A stretch of 9,403 bases of DNA from Deltaproteobacteria bacterium (GCA_021799555.1 JAJZAG010000136.1:1-9403); one strand, 5' to 3'. Positions 1 through 6,515 are shown, counted from the stretch's first letter. The notes: a model not told the origin generated them from the sequence alone. Numbers and translations: made by a program.

Positions 1-1379
1 GTGGCGTCGGCTATTGCGTTGTCGAAGCGGCCGGTCCGCAAATAGAATGTGGCTCGCTCCTGAACGGTTTTGATATTGTTTGGATCGAGCCGCATTGCAG
101 TCTCGATATCCACGGCCGCGCGGACATTCTCGCCTTCGACGAAATATAGGTCCGCACGCGCTCTATAGTTGGCTGGATCTTTGGGTGCAATCTTGATCGC
201 GGCGTTCATATCCGCCATCGCGGCGACTGGATTATTCAGCGCGCGGTACTCGAACGCCCGCTGATGCAACGCCATTGTATCTCGGGGATCGAGCGCGAGG
301 ATGCGATCGTAGTCGGCTATTGCGCTAGCGGCAGCTTCGTCGCCGGTCCCGTACATTTCGGCGCGCATCCGTAGAAGTTCGCGATCTTTTGGATCGAGTG
401 AGATTGCGGTGGTCATATCGGCAATCGCCAAATCTCTCTGACCATTCGCCCAATACACTTGTGCGCGACGGGCGAACTCGGGGGCTGTTTTTGGATTTAA
501 TGGTAGCGGTATCGCGCCGGAAGTAGCGCGCAACGCCTGGTTCAATTTGGCGATCGCGCGTTCACTATTGTCCCCGGGAGCTATCCTTGAACCCTTATGA
601 ACGTGTGCGATCACAGCACTTGCGGTGCCTAGTCCGATCGGGACAAGCGCTACCAGACCGAAAATCAGGCGCGCGGCAACACACGGCCATAAGCGCCGCC
701 GCTGAAGAAATACGAATGCCAAAATCGCCTCCGCCGCAAGAAAGCAACAGGTGAATTCGATTCCCCATAGGGCGGCGTGCGCTGCGAGATCCAACGCCAC
801 TGCGCCGACAGCGCCAATCCAGAGGCTTCCGGTTAGCGCCGATAGCCGTGTCATCGCGTAGCCACGCGCGACCAATTCGTCGGAGAACGCCAACGCAATT
901 ACGGCCGCCGCTGCAAGCCACCATGACGCATTACTCAATAGGAAAATCTCGCGCGGCCGGATCTCGATGATGATTGCACTGAACCAGGAATCCGCTCCAC
1001 TCCCGGCGTGGCTGAACATCGCGGCAACGGCCAAGGTGATCGCGAGCATCCCGACGCCGGACGCAAGGCCAATTTTCAGATCGGAGATTTCAAACGGTCG
1101 GATCCCGACGGTGGTAAACCGCCAGCCCTCGAAGTGCTGAACGATCACCGCAATTGCGCCGGACGCGAGTATCGCGGCGCCGATTCGCGTGATTGCAAAC
1201 CCCGTCGGCCACTGCCATCCGGCGAGGCTCGCCAACAGCACGGCGAGTCCAAGAAGAAAGGGCGCGCCAAAGCCGACCGCCAAACCGGCGCCAGTCAATC
1301 GCACGCGGTCTGGCGGATATTGTGCCGCCTCCGATATGACGGACGGCGCCGCTGCAGGCGTCACATTCACCCCGCGCAT
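1..1379 (-). CDS. CPBP-like intramembrane protease domain fused to a TPR array (C-terminus off the window)
   Basis: This is an integral membrane protein; 459 codons are visible and the frame runs past base 1 without a stop. The ATG at 1379-1377 is preceded by GAGGGG, very close to the start. Residues ~28-54, 61-82, 100-121 and 144-165 are hydrophobic segments. They are followed by SDELVARGY (D167, E168, R172), which matches motif 1 (EExxxR) of the CPBP/Abi glutamic protease family with Asp in place of the first Glu. Further hydrophobic segments lie at ~181-204, 209-225 and 237-258. The other catalytic positions look altered: D197-x3-H201 stands where FxxxH is usual, and in LWPCVAAR an Arg (R237) replaces the usual His. 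From ~residue 300 about four and a half TPR repeats follow, each ending in a LDPxD-like turn, probably a binding scaffold. The gene lies 33 nt after the amidohydrolase stop, so it is probably co-transcribed. Membrane scaffold or protease are both possible; catalysis is doubtful. Confidence 0.8.
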   Translation of the reverse strand, partial: MRGVNVTPAAAPSVISEAAQYPPDRVRLTGAGLAVGFGAPFLLGLAVLLASLAGWQWPTGFAITRIGAAILASGAIAVIVQHFEGWRFTTVGIRPFEISDLKIGLASGVGMLAITLAVAAMFSHAGSGADSWFSAIIIEIRPREIFLLSNASWWLAAAAVIALAFSDELVARGYAMTRLSALTGSLWIGAVGAVALDLAAHAALWGIEFTCCFLAAEAILAFVFLQRRRLWPCVAARLIFGLVALVPIGLGTASAVIAHVHKGSRIAPGDNSERAIAKLNQALRATSGAIPLPLNPKTAPEFARRAQVYWANGQRDLAIADMTTAISLDPKDRELLRMRAEMYGTGDEAAASAIADYDRILALDPRDTMALHQRAFEYRALNNPVAAMADMNAAIKIAPKDPANYRARADLYFVEGENVRAAVDIETAMRLDPNNIKTVQERATFYLRTGRFDNAIADA

Positions 1380-1412
1380 CCCCTCGTCTGCGCGACAAAC
1401 GCGCCCGTTTGG

Positions 1413-2510
1413 CTAGACGCTCAGATGATATAGCTCGGCGACGTTGTCGTGCAGGACGTAGTTTTTCTCCTGCTCGCTCATGTTAGTCGTATGCTTGGAA
1501 AGCAGCTCCTGCGACCATGGCCAGGTCGAGTCGCTATGCGGGAAATCGTTGGCCCACATGAGGCGGCGGATATTGCACATGTCCTTCATCTGGAAGGCGA
1601 CCCAATCGTCCTGGAAGGTCGTGTAGATGTTTTCGCGGAAATACTCGCTCGGCATTTTCGATAACGTTCCGGCCGGCAGCCAATAGCGATGCCGATCGTA
1701 GGCGTGATCCATCCGGTACATGTAGTGCGGTACCCATCCGGCGTCCGCCTCGACGCAAACCACTTTGAGCTTCGGATGGCGCTCGAAGACGCCGCCCAAT
1801 ATGAAAGTGCCCATGATGTCCTGACATCCGCGGATGATCGACAAAAAGCTGTTCAGCTTGGGACCGCGAGTGCGGAAGTTATCCTGATTGCTGGTCAGGA
1901 TATGGAAGCTCAGCGGCATCTCGAGATCGATCGCCGCTTCATAGAACGGAGCGTAGATGGGGCTGTCGTAATCTTCGAGCTTGGGATTGCCAGGCATCAT
2001 GACGCCGCGCAGGCCGAGCGACTTCATCTTGCGCAGGTCTTCGATTCCTTCCTCGACCGAGCGCATCGCGGTCTGCCCGACACCGATCAGGCGATCCGGA
2101 TGCGTATCGCAATACTCGGCGATCCAGAGATTGTAAGCATCGAAGCAGGCCTTCTTGTAATCGAAGTCGCGATGGTTGCACAGCACCATCCCAACGGTGG
2201 GATAGATGATCTCGGCGGCCACACCGTCGCGCTGCTGGTCGGCCAGCCGCGCATTAGGATCCCACCCACCGCGATGCATCTCCTCGAATTTGACGCCGCC
2301 AATTCTGAGATCCTCGGCGTTGCGGCCCGCGGCGGCGGCCAGCCCGATATTCACCGGACGCGGAAAGTCCTTTACGATGAACACGTCGCCGAGCTTATCG
2401 TCGCGAACCATCCGCGGCGCCGAATCCTTATACTTCGAATCGATCCGGTCAACGTAGGTGCCGGCGGGTTCGGTGATATGCGAATCGGCGGAGATGATCG
2501 GCTTTTGCAT
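1413..2510 (-). CDS. Amidohydrolase-2 family metal-dependent hydrolase, 365 aa
   Basis: This is a TIM-barrel hydrolase of the amidohydrolase-2 (ACMSD-like, COG2159) type, presumably cytoplasmic, as no signal peptide is seen. The N-terminus MQKPIISADSH carries D9-x-H11 followed by EP, the form of the first metal motif seen in this subgroup instead of HxH. Other recognisable family segments are PLSFHI with H203, a Gly-Gly-Val-Phe-Glu-Arg-His-Pro strand (H245), VEADAGWVPH (E254), and WANDFPHSDSTWP with the conserved Asp D322 and H325. The length is normal for the family. The start at 2510 is chosen because AAGGAA (2522-2517) sits 6 nt upstream and the protein begins exactly at the first barrel strand; the in-frame extension to 2744 is not protein-like. 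Members act as hydrolases or decarboxylases on varied, often aromatic or cyclic, substrates; the substrate here cannot be inferred. It leads the probable operon with the CPBP-TPR gene. Confidence 0.93.
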   Translation of the reverse strand: MQKPIISADSHITEPAGTYVDRIDSKYKDSAPRMVRDDKLGDVFIVKDFPRPVNIGLAAAAGRNAEDLRIGGVKFEEMHRGGWDPNARLADQQRDGVAAEIIYPTVGMVLCNHRDFDYKKACFDAYNLWIAEYCDTHPDRLIGVGQTAMRSVEEGIEDLRKMKSLGLRGVMMPGNPKLEDYDSPIYAPFYEAAIDLEMPLSFHILTSNQDNFRTRGPKLNSFLSIIRGCQDIMGTFILGGVFERHPKLKVVCVEADAGWVPHYMYRMDHAYDRHRYWLPAGTLSKMPSEYFRENIYTTFQDDWVAFQMKDMCNIRRLMWANDFPHSDSTWPWSQELLSKHTTNMSEQEKNYVLHDNVAELYHLSV

Positions 2511-2516
2511 GGTTAG

Positions 2517-2522
2517 TTCCTT
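2517..2522 (-). promoter_or_regulatory. Ribosome binding site of the amidohydrolase-2 gene
   Basis: AAGGAA on the minus strand lies 6 nt before the ATG at 2510. It decides the start against the longer open frame that reaches 2744. Confidence 0.75.
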
Positions 2523-2666
2523 GGCAATCAAGGTAAGCGTCGTAATCGCTTCCTTATTCGAAATAGCGCAAGCCCAGCGATTTGTACAATCCGATTGAAG
2601 CCTCCGCGCAACCACTGCGGATCTTGACCCGGCCGATTCCGTCAGGTTCGGCACGGACGCCGAGGC

Positions 2667-2695
2667 TTGTCGGCGATACCTGATCGTGGAATAAG
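2667..2695 (+). promoter_or_regulatory. Candidate sigma-70-like promoter for the deacylase-like gene
   Basis: TTGTCG (2667-2672) and AATAAG (2690-2695) are separated by 17 bp; each matches 4 of 6 consensus bases. Transcription would start near 2702 and give a leader of about 67 nt containing both hairpins at 2707-2735. The match is modest and the call is tentative. Confidence 0.3.
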
Positions 2696-2706
2696 GGTTA
2701 GTAAAC

Positions 2707-2735
2707 GAGCGACACCGCTCATCGGCACGGCCGAT
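2707..2735 (+). repeat. Two back-to-back inverted repeats upstream of the deacylase-like gene
   Basis: GAGCG-ACAC-CGCTC (2707-2720) is followed with no gap by ATCGGC-ACG-GCCGAT (2721-2735). Both have perfect arms (5 and 6 bp) and short loops. They end 33 nt before the ATG at 2769, between the candidate promoter and the ribosome binding site, so they could be an operator or a structured leader. No U-tract follows, so they are not a typical intrinsic terminator. Confidence 0.5.
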
Positions 2736-2759
2736 TCTTCGCAAGTCCTATGCGGGCAC

Positions 2760-2764
2760 GGAGG
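2760..2764 (+). promoter_or_regulatory. Ribosome binding site of the deacylase-like gene
   Basis: GGAGG lies 4 nt before the ATG at 2769. It supports that start over the longer in-frame start at 2667. Confidence 0.75.
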
Positions 2765-2768
2765 CATC

Positions 2769-4469
2769 ATGCACGATCTCATCATTCGCAATGGCACGGT
2801 AATCGACGGCTCGGGGATGGCGCGGTATCGCGCCGACGTGGCGATCAGCGGCGGCAAGATCACCGCGATCGGAAAGATCCGCGAACGCGCCCGGCAGGAG
2901 ATTGATGCGGACGGTCATGTGGTCGCACCCGGTTTGATCGACGGGCACACCCACATGGATGCGCAGGTGTTCTGGGATCCCATAGGGACGTGCTCGTGCT
3001 GGCACGGCGTCACTTCCGTAGTGATGGGCAACTGCGGCTTCTCGCTGGCGCCGTGCGCCGAGAAGGACAAGCAACTCGTCATGCGCAACCTCGAACGCGC
3101 CGAAGATATCGCGCCGGAGGCGATGGAGGCGGGAATCAAGTGGACTTGGGAAAGCTTTCCCGAATACCTCGACGCGGTCGATCGAACGCCCAAGGGAATC
3201 AATTACGCGGCCTATATCGGACACTCCGCGCTGCGTACCTATGTGATGGGCGAGCGCGCGTTCTCGCGCGAGGCGAACGGCGAGGACCTGGACGCGATGA
3301 AGCGCGAAGTTCGCGCCGCAATCCGCGCCGGGGCAATGGGCTTCACCACTTCGCGCACCCGCAACCATCAGACTCCGGACGGTCATCCGGTAGCGAGTCG
3401 AATCGCCAATTGGGACGAGGTCCGGCAGTTGGTCGGCGTAATGGGCGAAGAGCGGGCCGGCATCTTCGAGATCGCCGGCGAAAACACCGGTTTCGATCCC
3501 GAGCGTGTAAACGACTACCTGGGCCGGCTCAAGTCGCTCGCTGTCGAAACCGGCGTCCCGGTGACGTTCGGGATGTTCAGTAGCCGCATCGCGCCTGATT
3601 TCTGGCGTCCATATTTCACGCTGGCCGATGAAACCGCCGCGGCGGGCGGCAGGATGTTCATCCAGGTGCATAGTCGCTCGCTCAACGTAGTATTGTCGTT
3701 CGAAACCGCGATGCCGTTTGATCGGATGCCGGTGTGGAGCGATATCCGCAAATTGCCGCTGGCGGAACAGGAAGCGGCGATGCGCAATCCGGAGACTCGC
3801 GAGAAGCTCATAAGGGCGGTTCACGACTCCGACGGCGGACATGCGGTCGGGGCAGAACCGCGCCGCGCAAATTTCGACTGGATGTTCGTGATGGACAAAC
3901 CTAATCCGCCCCATCGCTCGGTCGCCGAAATCGCGCGCGGATTAGGCAAAGATCCGGTCGATGTCATCATTGATCTCGCTCTCGAAAAGCGCCTCAAGCA
4001 ATTCTTCCTCCAGCCGCTCGCGAACGAAAACCAGTCCGACGTGCTCGAAATGATGCGGCATCCGAGATCCGTGGTTACCTTCTCTGATTCGGGCGCGCAT
4101 GTCTCGCAGATCATGGACTCGTCTCTGCAAAGCCATGTCCTGAGCTACTGGGTGCGTGATCGGCAGGCGATGTCGCTCGAGGAAGCGATCAGGATGTTGA
4201 CCTTCGTGCCCGCTTCGTACTGGGGGCTGGGTGGCCGCGGGCTGCTGCGCGAAGGATATGCGGCAGATGTGATCGTGTTCAACCCGGATACGATTGCGCC
4301 GCTGATGCCGGAGCTCGATCACGATCTGCCCGCGGGCGCACGGCGCCTCAAGCAGAAGGCAAGCGGTCTGATGGCGACCATCGTCAATGGCGAGGTTGTT
4401 TTACGCAATAACGAGCACACCGGCGCATTGCCCGGACGTTTGTTACGCGGGCCGCTGGCCGCCGTTTGA
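2769..4469 (+). CDS. N-acyl-D-amino-acid deacylase-like amidohydrolase (amidohydrolase-3 family), 566 aa
   Basis: This is a cytoplasmic metal-dependent hydrolase of the D-aminoacylase/amidohydrolase-3 branch. The N-terminal beta-sandwich strand (LIIRNGTVIDGSG) is followed by GLIDGHTHMDAQ with the metal-binding H60-x-H62. Next come VVMGNCGFSLAPC, where C89 corresponds to the metal-bridging Cys of D-aminoacylases, and GHSALRTYVMG (H152). FSDSGAHVS carries the conserved Asp D440. The C-terminus returns to the sandwich domain with the usual GYAADVIVFNPDTI. Length is normal for the family. By eye, the segments that hold the two later metal-ligand histidines of classical D-aminoacylase instead read GIFEIAGENTG (~231-241) and PVTFGMFSSR (~264-273), without His. 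This is a known style of divergent subgroup whose substrate I cannot name. The ATG at 2769 is set by GGAGG and the start of the first strand. Transcription diverges from the amidohydrolase-2 gene. Confidence 0.92.
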   Translation: MHDLIIRNGTVIDGSGMARYRADVAISGGKITAIGKIRERARQEIDADGHVVAPGLIDGHTHMDAQVFWDPIGTCSCWHGVTSVVMGNCGFSLAPCAEKDKQLVMRNLERAEDIAPEAMEAGIKWTWESFPEYLDAVDRTPKGINYAAYIGHSALRTYVMGERAFSREANGEDLDAMKREVRAAIRAGAMGFTTSRTRNHQTPDGHPVASRIANWDEVRQLVGVMGEERAGIFEIAGENTGFDPERVNDYLGRLKSLAVETGVPVTFGMFSSRIAPDFWRPYFTLADETAAAGGRMFIQVHSRSLNVVLSFETAMPFDRMPVWSDIRKLPLAEQEAAMRNPETREKLIRAVHDSDGGHAVGAEPRRANFDWMFVMDKPNPPHRSVAEIARGLGKDPVDVIIDLALEKRLKQFFLQPLANENQSDVLEMMRHPRSVVTFSDSGAHVSQIMDSSLQSHVLSYWVRDRQAMSLEEAIRMLTFVPASYWGLGGRGLLREGYAADVIVFNPDTIAPLMPELDHDLPAGARRLKQKASGLMATIVNGEVVLRNNEHTGALPGRLLRGPLAAV

Positions 4470-4658
4470 CACTCTCTCTCGGGCGCTCTGCACAGCCGCT
4501 ACGGATTCGCCGGGGGCGGAGCTTTGCCGTCGGCTGGAGTTCCATTATGCATTAGCCGTGGGCCCACGCCCAGGTGCGGGCGGAGCGGTGCCGCGAAATA
4601 TCCATCGGCGGTTGAATCAAATCACAACCCGCTGCGTCCAATGGGATCGTAGCCCGTC
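4470..4658. other. Intergenic stretch after the deacylase-like gene
   Basis: These 189 bp hold no convincing gene. The clearest structure is the 12-bp perfect palindrome CGTGGGCCCACG at 4557-4568, part of which can also fold as TGGGC-CCAC-GCCCA (4559-4572). No run of T follows, so a terminator is not supported. No good promoter was found. Confidence 0.5.
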
Positions 4659-5018
4659 ATGATCCACGAACGCATAGCGCGACGCCCAAATCTGCCGATG
4701 GCAATCGCGGCCAGCTTCTTGATGCTGACGTTCGTGCAGCTTCTGTGCCCGCTCTCGTCGATTACGCTCAAGCGCCGCCCCGAGGCCGCCACTTCCCGCG
4801 CGCGAAGCTATCGCCACACCGTCGAAGAGGTCGATACAGCAGGCAACCAGGGCGTGGTTTCGAACGCCCCTCGGTTCCAGCGGATCTCGTTCTACTCGAC
4901 GCCGACTATGACCGCGGCGGCCGTAAATCGCTCGACGTCGCTGCGGCCGGCATGGCGCGAACGATCGAAACTTTTTTACCGCAAGCTCCCGCCTGCAGCG
5001 GCCGATCCCGGCCACTAA
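4659..5018 (+). CDS. Small hypothetical protein with an N-terminal membrane or signal segment, 119 aa
   Basis: I do not recognise this protein. A basic N-terminus (HERIARRPN) is followed by a hydrophobic run at about residues 14-34 (MAIAASFLMLTFVQLL and onward), as in a signal peptide or single membrane anchor. The Cys after QLL lacks the small residue expected of a lipobox. The rest is Arg/Ser/Ala-rich, polar and without recognisable domains. Roughly three quarters of its codons end in G or C, which fits the neighbouring genes and favours this frame over overlapping ones. No Shine-Dalgarno sequence precedes the ATG at 4659 or the internal ATG at 4698, so the start is uncertain. It lies alone between two well-identified genes on the same strand. 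It may be a real small envelope protein, a decayed gene or a chance open frame. Confidence 0.45.
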   Translation: MIHERIARRPNLPMAIAASFLMLTFVQLLCPLSSITLKRRPEAATSRARSYRHTVEEVDTAGNQGVVSNAPRFQRISFYSTPTMTAAAVNRSTSLRPAWRERSKLFYRKLPPAAADPGH

Positions 5019-5157
5019 TTGAACTACCATCCATCGCTGTGCGTCTGGCCGGACTCTCAAGTCACGGCGGGCACAGGCGCAGGTCGCGGCATCTCGCCGC
5101 TTAGTAATCAAACCGAACTGGAACTCCGGCTTCGAGCGGCTCCGTAGCCATCAAGTC

Positions 5158-5163
5158 GAGGGA
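5158..5163 (+). promoter_or_regulatory. Ribosome binding site of the DksA/TraR-family gene
   Basis: GAGGGA ends 8 nt before the ATG at 5172. A second purine run, AAAAGG, lies too close to the start codon to serve. Confidence 0.7.
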
Positions 5164-5171
5164 TAAAAGGT

Positions 5172-5756
5172 ATGCATAAGGAATCGAACGCCACCCCCCA
5201 TGTCTTCAGCCTCGGAACGCGCCGTGAAGCTTCTGGCCGCAACGTATCGCGACTGTCGCGGCGTGACGCGCTGAAAGCGATACTCCTCCGAATGCGGGAC
5301 CAGGAGCTTGCCCGGCTCGAAGATTTGGCCCGGACTGAGACCCGCCACGACGCGTTCTCATCCGCCGACGAGTTGGACAACGCACGCACTCAGGAAGACC
5401 TTGATCTGCACATCAGTCTGATCGATTTGGCGGAATCGCGGCTCAACTCGGCGATGAATGCACTTGATCGTCTCGAGCAAAACGAATTCGGCATATGCGA
5501 GGAATGTGGCGACGAAATCGCCTTCGAGCGGTTGCGCGCGGTTCCGATGGCGGCGCGATGCATCGATTGCCAGCAGAAGTTCGAAGTGTCCACACACGCG
5601 CGGATGATGAGGAGTGCCAACACCGTTCCACTGCCCGCGCTGTTCGATGCCTATCAGGTTGAATCAAGAAGCTCCGAACCTGCCGAGCAGGACGGACCTC
5701 CGATTCTTGCTCCGGAACGCCGCGGGCGACGCCGTCGCCAAAGCGCGCGCGGGTGA
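5172..5756 (+). CDS. DksA/TraR-family zinc-finger regulator, 194 aa
   Basis: This family binds the secondary channel of RNA polymerase and alters initiation, often together with ppGpp. A basic N-terminal region (~1-35) precedes a predicted coiled coil (~36-104). The loop between its helices reads SSADELDNART; D66-x-x-D69-x-A71 aligns by eye with D71, D74 and A76 at the active tip of E. coli DksA. The C4 zinc finger follows: C109-x2-C112 in GICEECGDEI, then FERLRAVP and C130-x2-C133, all standard for the family. Unlike the ~150-aa E. coli DksA, the protein continues for about 60 residues beyond the finger and ends in the basic stretch RRGRRRRQ. The zinc-finger call is firm. Whether it does the DksA job or a specialised one is inferred only from the tip residues. 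The start is supported by GAGGGA upstream. Confidence 0.93.
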   Translation: MHKESNATPHVFSLGTRREASGRNVSRLSRRDALKAILLRMRDQELARLEDLARTETRHDAFSSADELDNARTQEDLDLHISLIDLAESRLNSAMNALDRLEQNEFGICEECGDEIAFERLRAVPMAARCIDCQQKFEVSTHARMMRSANTVPLPALFDAYQVESRSSEPAEQDGPPILAPERRGRRRRQSARG

Positions 5757-5829
5757 CGATTTCCGCTCCTCGGGCGGCGCGGGTTCAGTACCGGCCCGTG
5801 ACCGCCCGATGGATGCGGGAAGCCAATTT

Positions 5830-5838
5830 TGCGATAAT
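5830..5838 (+). promoter_or_regulatory. Candidate extended -10 promoter directly before the lipoprotein gene
   Basis: TGCGATAAT is an extended -10 element: TGN followed by GATAAT, 5 of 6 matches to TATAAT. It ends 7 nt before the ATG at 5846. Transcription would start at about 5845-5846, giving a leaderless or nearly leaderless mRNA, in line with the absence of a Shine-Dalgarno sequence. The -35 region (TGGATG, 5810-5815) is poor, as is common with extended -10 promoters. Confidence 0.35.
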
Positions 5839-5845
5839 CGCCGCG

Positions 5846-6499
5846 ATGACGAGACTCCTGAAACTGATCCCATTCGCCGTGTTGATCCTTACGGCCGCCG
5901 GATTTGCGGGCTGCACGCACGGAACTCATTCGGCCGCAGGGCCGCAGATGGCCGAGTCGATGCCCACGATTGGCGCACACGTCCTGCATTCAGGCGACTC
6001 GTCGGCGCCGACCTTTCTACTGCCCACCGCGAACCAGCATTTCATCGGAAGCTGGGGTGGACACTTGTCCGTGGATCCATCCCAGGCAAAGTTGGTGACG
6101 GATCCCGTGATGCCCGCGAGCTACTACTTCGGCGTGATGAACGGGACCATCTATCTGCGTACGGCAGTGTATGGGAGCGCGCAGTGGCCAGTGGTGAGAT
6201 CGAGCGTGAAGCTGCTCGATTCGTCGCGGGTCCGCTTTCAGCTCGATTCGCTGTGCAGTACGTGCAAACCGCAGTGCCGGGAGGTCGAGGTAACGACTCT
6301 CAAGCTCGTGGACGACAAAACCCTCGATGTGCAAGTTGACGGCTACGCCTACTGGCAGGGCGACGGCCACACCCTTGTCACTTACCACGGGACGCTCCAT
6401 CCGGCTGACGCCCAGCAACTCGCGACGATTGACAGCGAGGTCAAGCGCAACCACGTGTTGCTTACCAAAATCAACGCGAGCCGCGGCACCTCGCAGTAG
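5846..6499 (+). CDS. Predicted lipoprotein of unknown function, 217 aa
   Basis: This is an exported protein of no family I recognise. The N-terminus MTRLLKLIPFAVLILTAAGF followed by AGC is a lipoprotein signal peptide with C23 as the lipidated Cys; Phe rather than Leu at -3 is a mild deviation. The start at 5846 is chosen because the signal peptide begins there. An upstream in-frame GTG at 5753, overlapping the previous stop, would add 31 residues ahead of the signal. The mature part is beta-rich and aromatic: FIGSWGGHLSVD, ASYYFGVMNGTIYLR, QVDGYAYWQGDG. A Cys cluster C137-x2-C140-x3-C144 sits in LDSLCSTCKPQC and could form a disulfide or bind metal. The polar C-terminus (~187-217) is probably helical. 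The SW-GG opening faintly recalls lipocalin-like folds, but I would not assign that. It faces the S53 gene convergently, with 16 nt between the stops. Confidence 0.82.
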   Translation: MTRLLKLIPFAVLILTAAGFAGCTHGTHSAAGPQMAESMPTIGAHVLHSGDSSAPTFLLPTANQHFIGSWGGHLSVDPSQAKLVTDPVMPASYYFGVMNGTIYLRTAVYGSAQWPVVRSSVKLLDSSRVRFQLDSLCSTCKPQCREVEVTTLKLVDDKTLDVQVDGYAYWQGDGHTLVTYHGTLHPADAQQLATIDSEVKRNHVLLTKINASRGTSQ

Positions 6500-6515
6500 C
6501 TTTAGCTCATAGTCG

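Larger units (their letters stand above)
2511..2768. other. Divergent intergenic region between the two amidohydrolase genes
   Basis: This 258-bp stretch separates two head-to-head genes and must hold the promoter of each unless transcription enters from elsewhere. Open frames cross it but their translations are arginine/serine-rich and unlike the neighbouring proteins. It contains an 11-bp inverted repeat CAATC-C-GATTG (2587-2597), a 10-bp direct repeat CGGCCGATTC (2630-2639 and 2728-2737), a candidate rightward promoter and two adjacent hairpins, the last two listed separately. I could not pick a convincing leftward promoter. Confidence 0.7.

Noticed and set aside
1380..1412. Read-through fusion of the amidohydrolase-2 and CPBP-TPR proteins, which share a frame with only 11 codons between them
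   Set aside because: A clear TAG stop ends the enzyme at its normal length and the next gene has its own ATG with a purine-rich leader; a shared frame occurs by chance one time in three.
1689..2516. 275-aa open frame on the plus strand, antisense to the amidohydrolase-2 gene
   Set aside because: It is a mirror frame of a well-supported enzyme gene; its translation shows no domain and the metal motifs are all on the minus strand.
2511..2744. In-frame 78-residue N-terminal extension of the amidohydrolase-2 protein
   Set aside because: The sequence is not protein-like, and a ribosome binding site directly precedes the ATG at 2510.
2748..3914. 388-aa open frame on the minus strand, antisense to the deacylase-like gene
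   Set aside because: Arg/His-rich translation without recognisable motifs, fully overlapped by a clear enzyme.
5086..5100. Hairpin GCGGC-ATCTC-GCCGC before the DksA-like gene
   Set aside because: Short stem, no T-run; expected often by chance at this GC content.
4745..5104. Second 119-aa plus-strand frame overlapping the small hypothetical gene
   Set aside because: One stretch looks protein-like (LVLLDADYDRGG), but the whole is Arg-rich and has no ribosome binding site or domain; kept only as an alternative.
4617..5111. 164-aa open frame on the minus strand in the sparse region
   Set aside because: Very rich in Arg, His and Cys with no hydrophobic pattern, typical of a shadow frame in GC-rich DNA. 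The plus-strand frame at 4659 has better codon statistics.
5753..5845. Upstream GTG start of the lipoprotein overlapping the DksA-like stop codon
   Set aside because: It would place 31 residues before a complete lipoprotein signal peptide that starts at 5846.
6476..6494. Hairpin GCGAG-9 nt-CTCGC near the stop of the lipoprotein gene as a terminator
   Set aside because: The stem is only 5 bp, lies inside the coding sequence and is not followed by a T-run on either strand.
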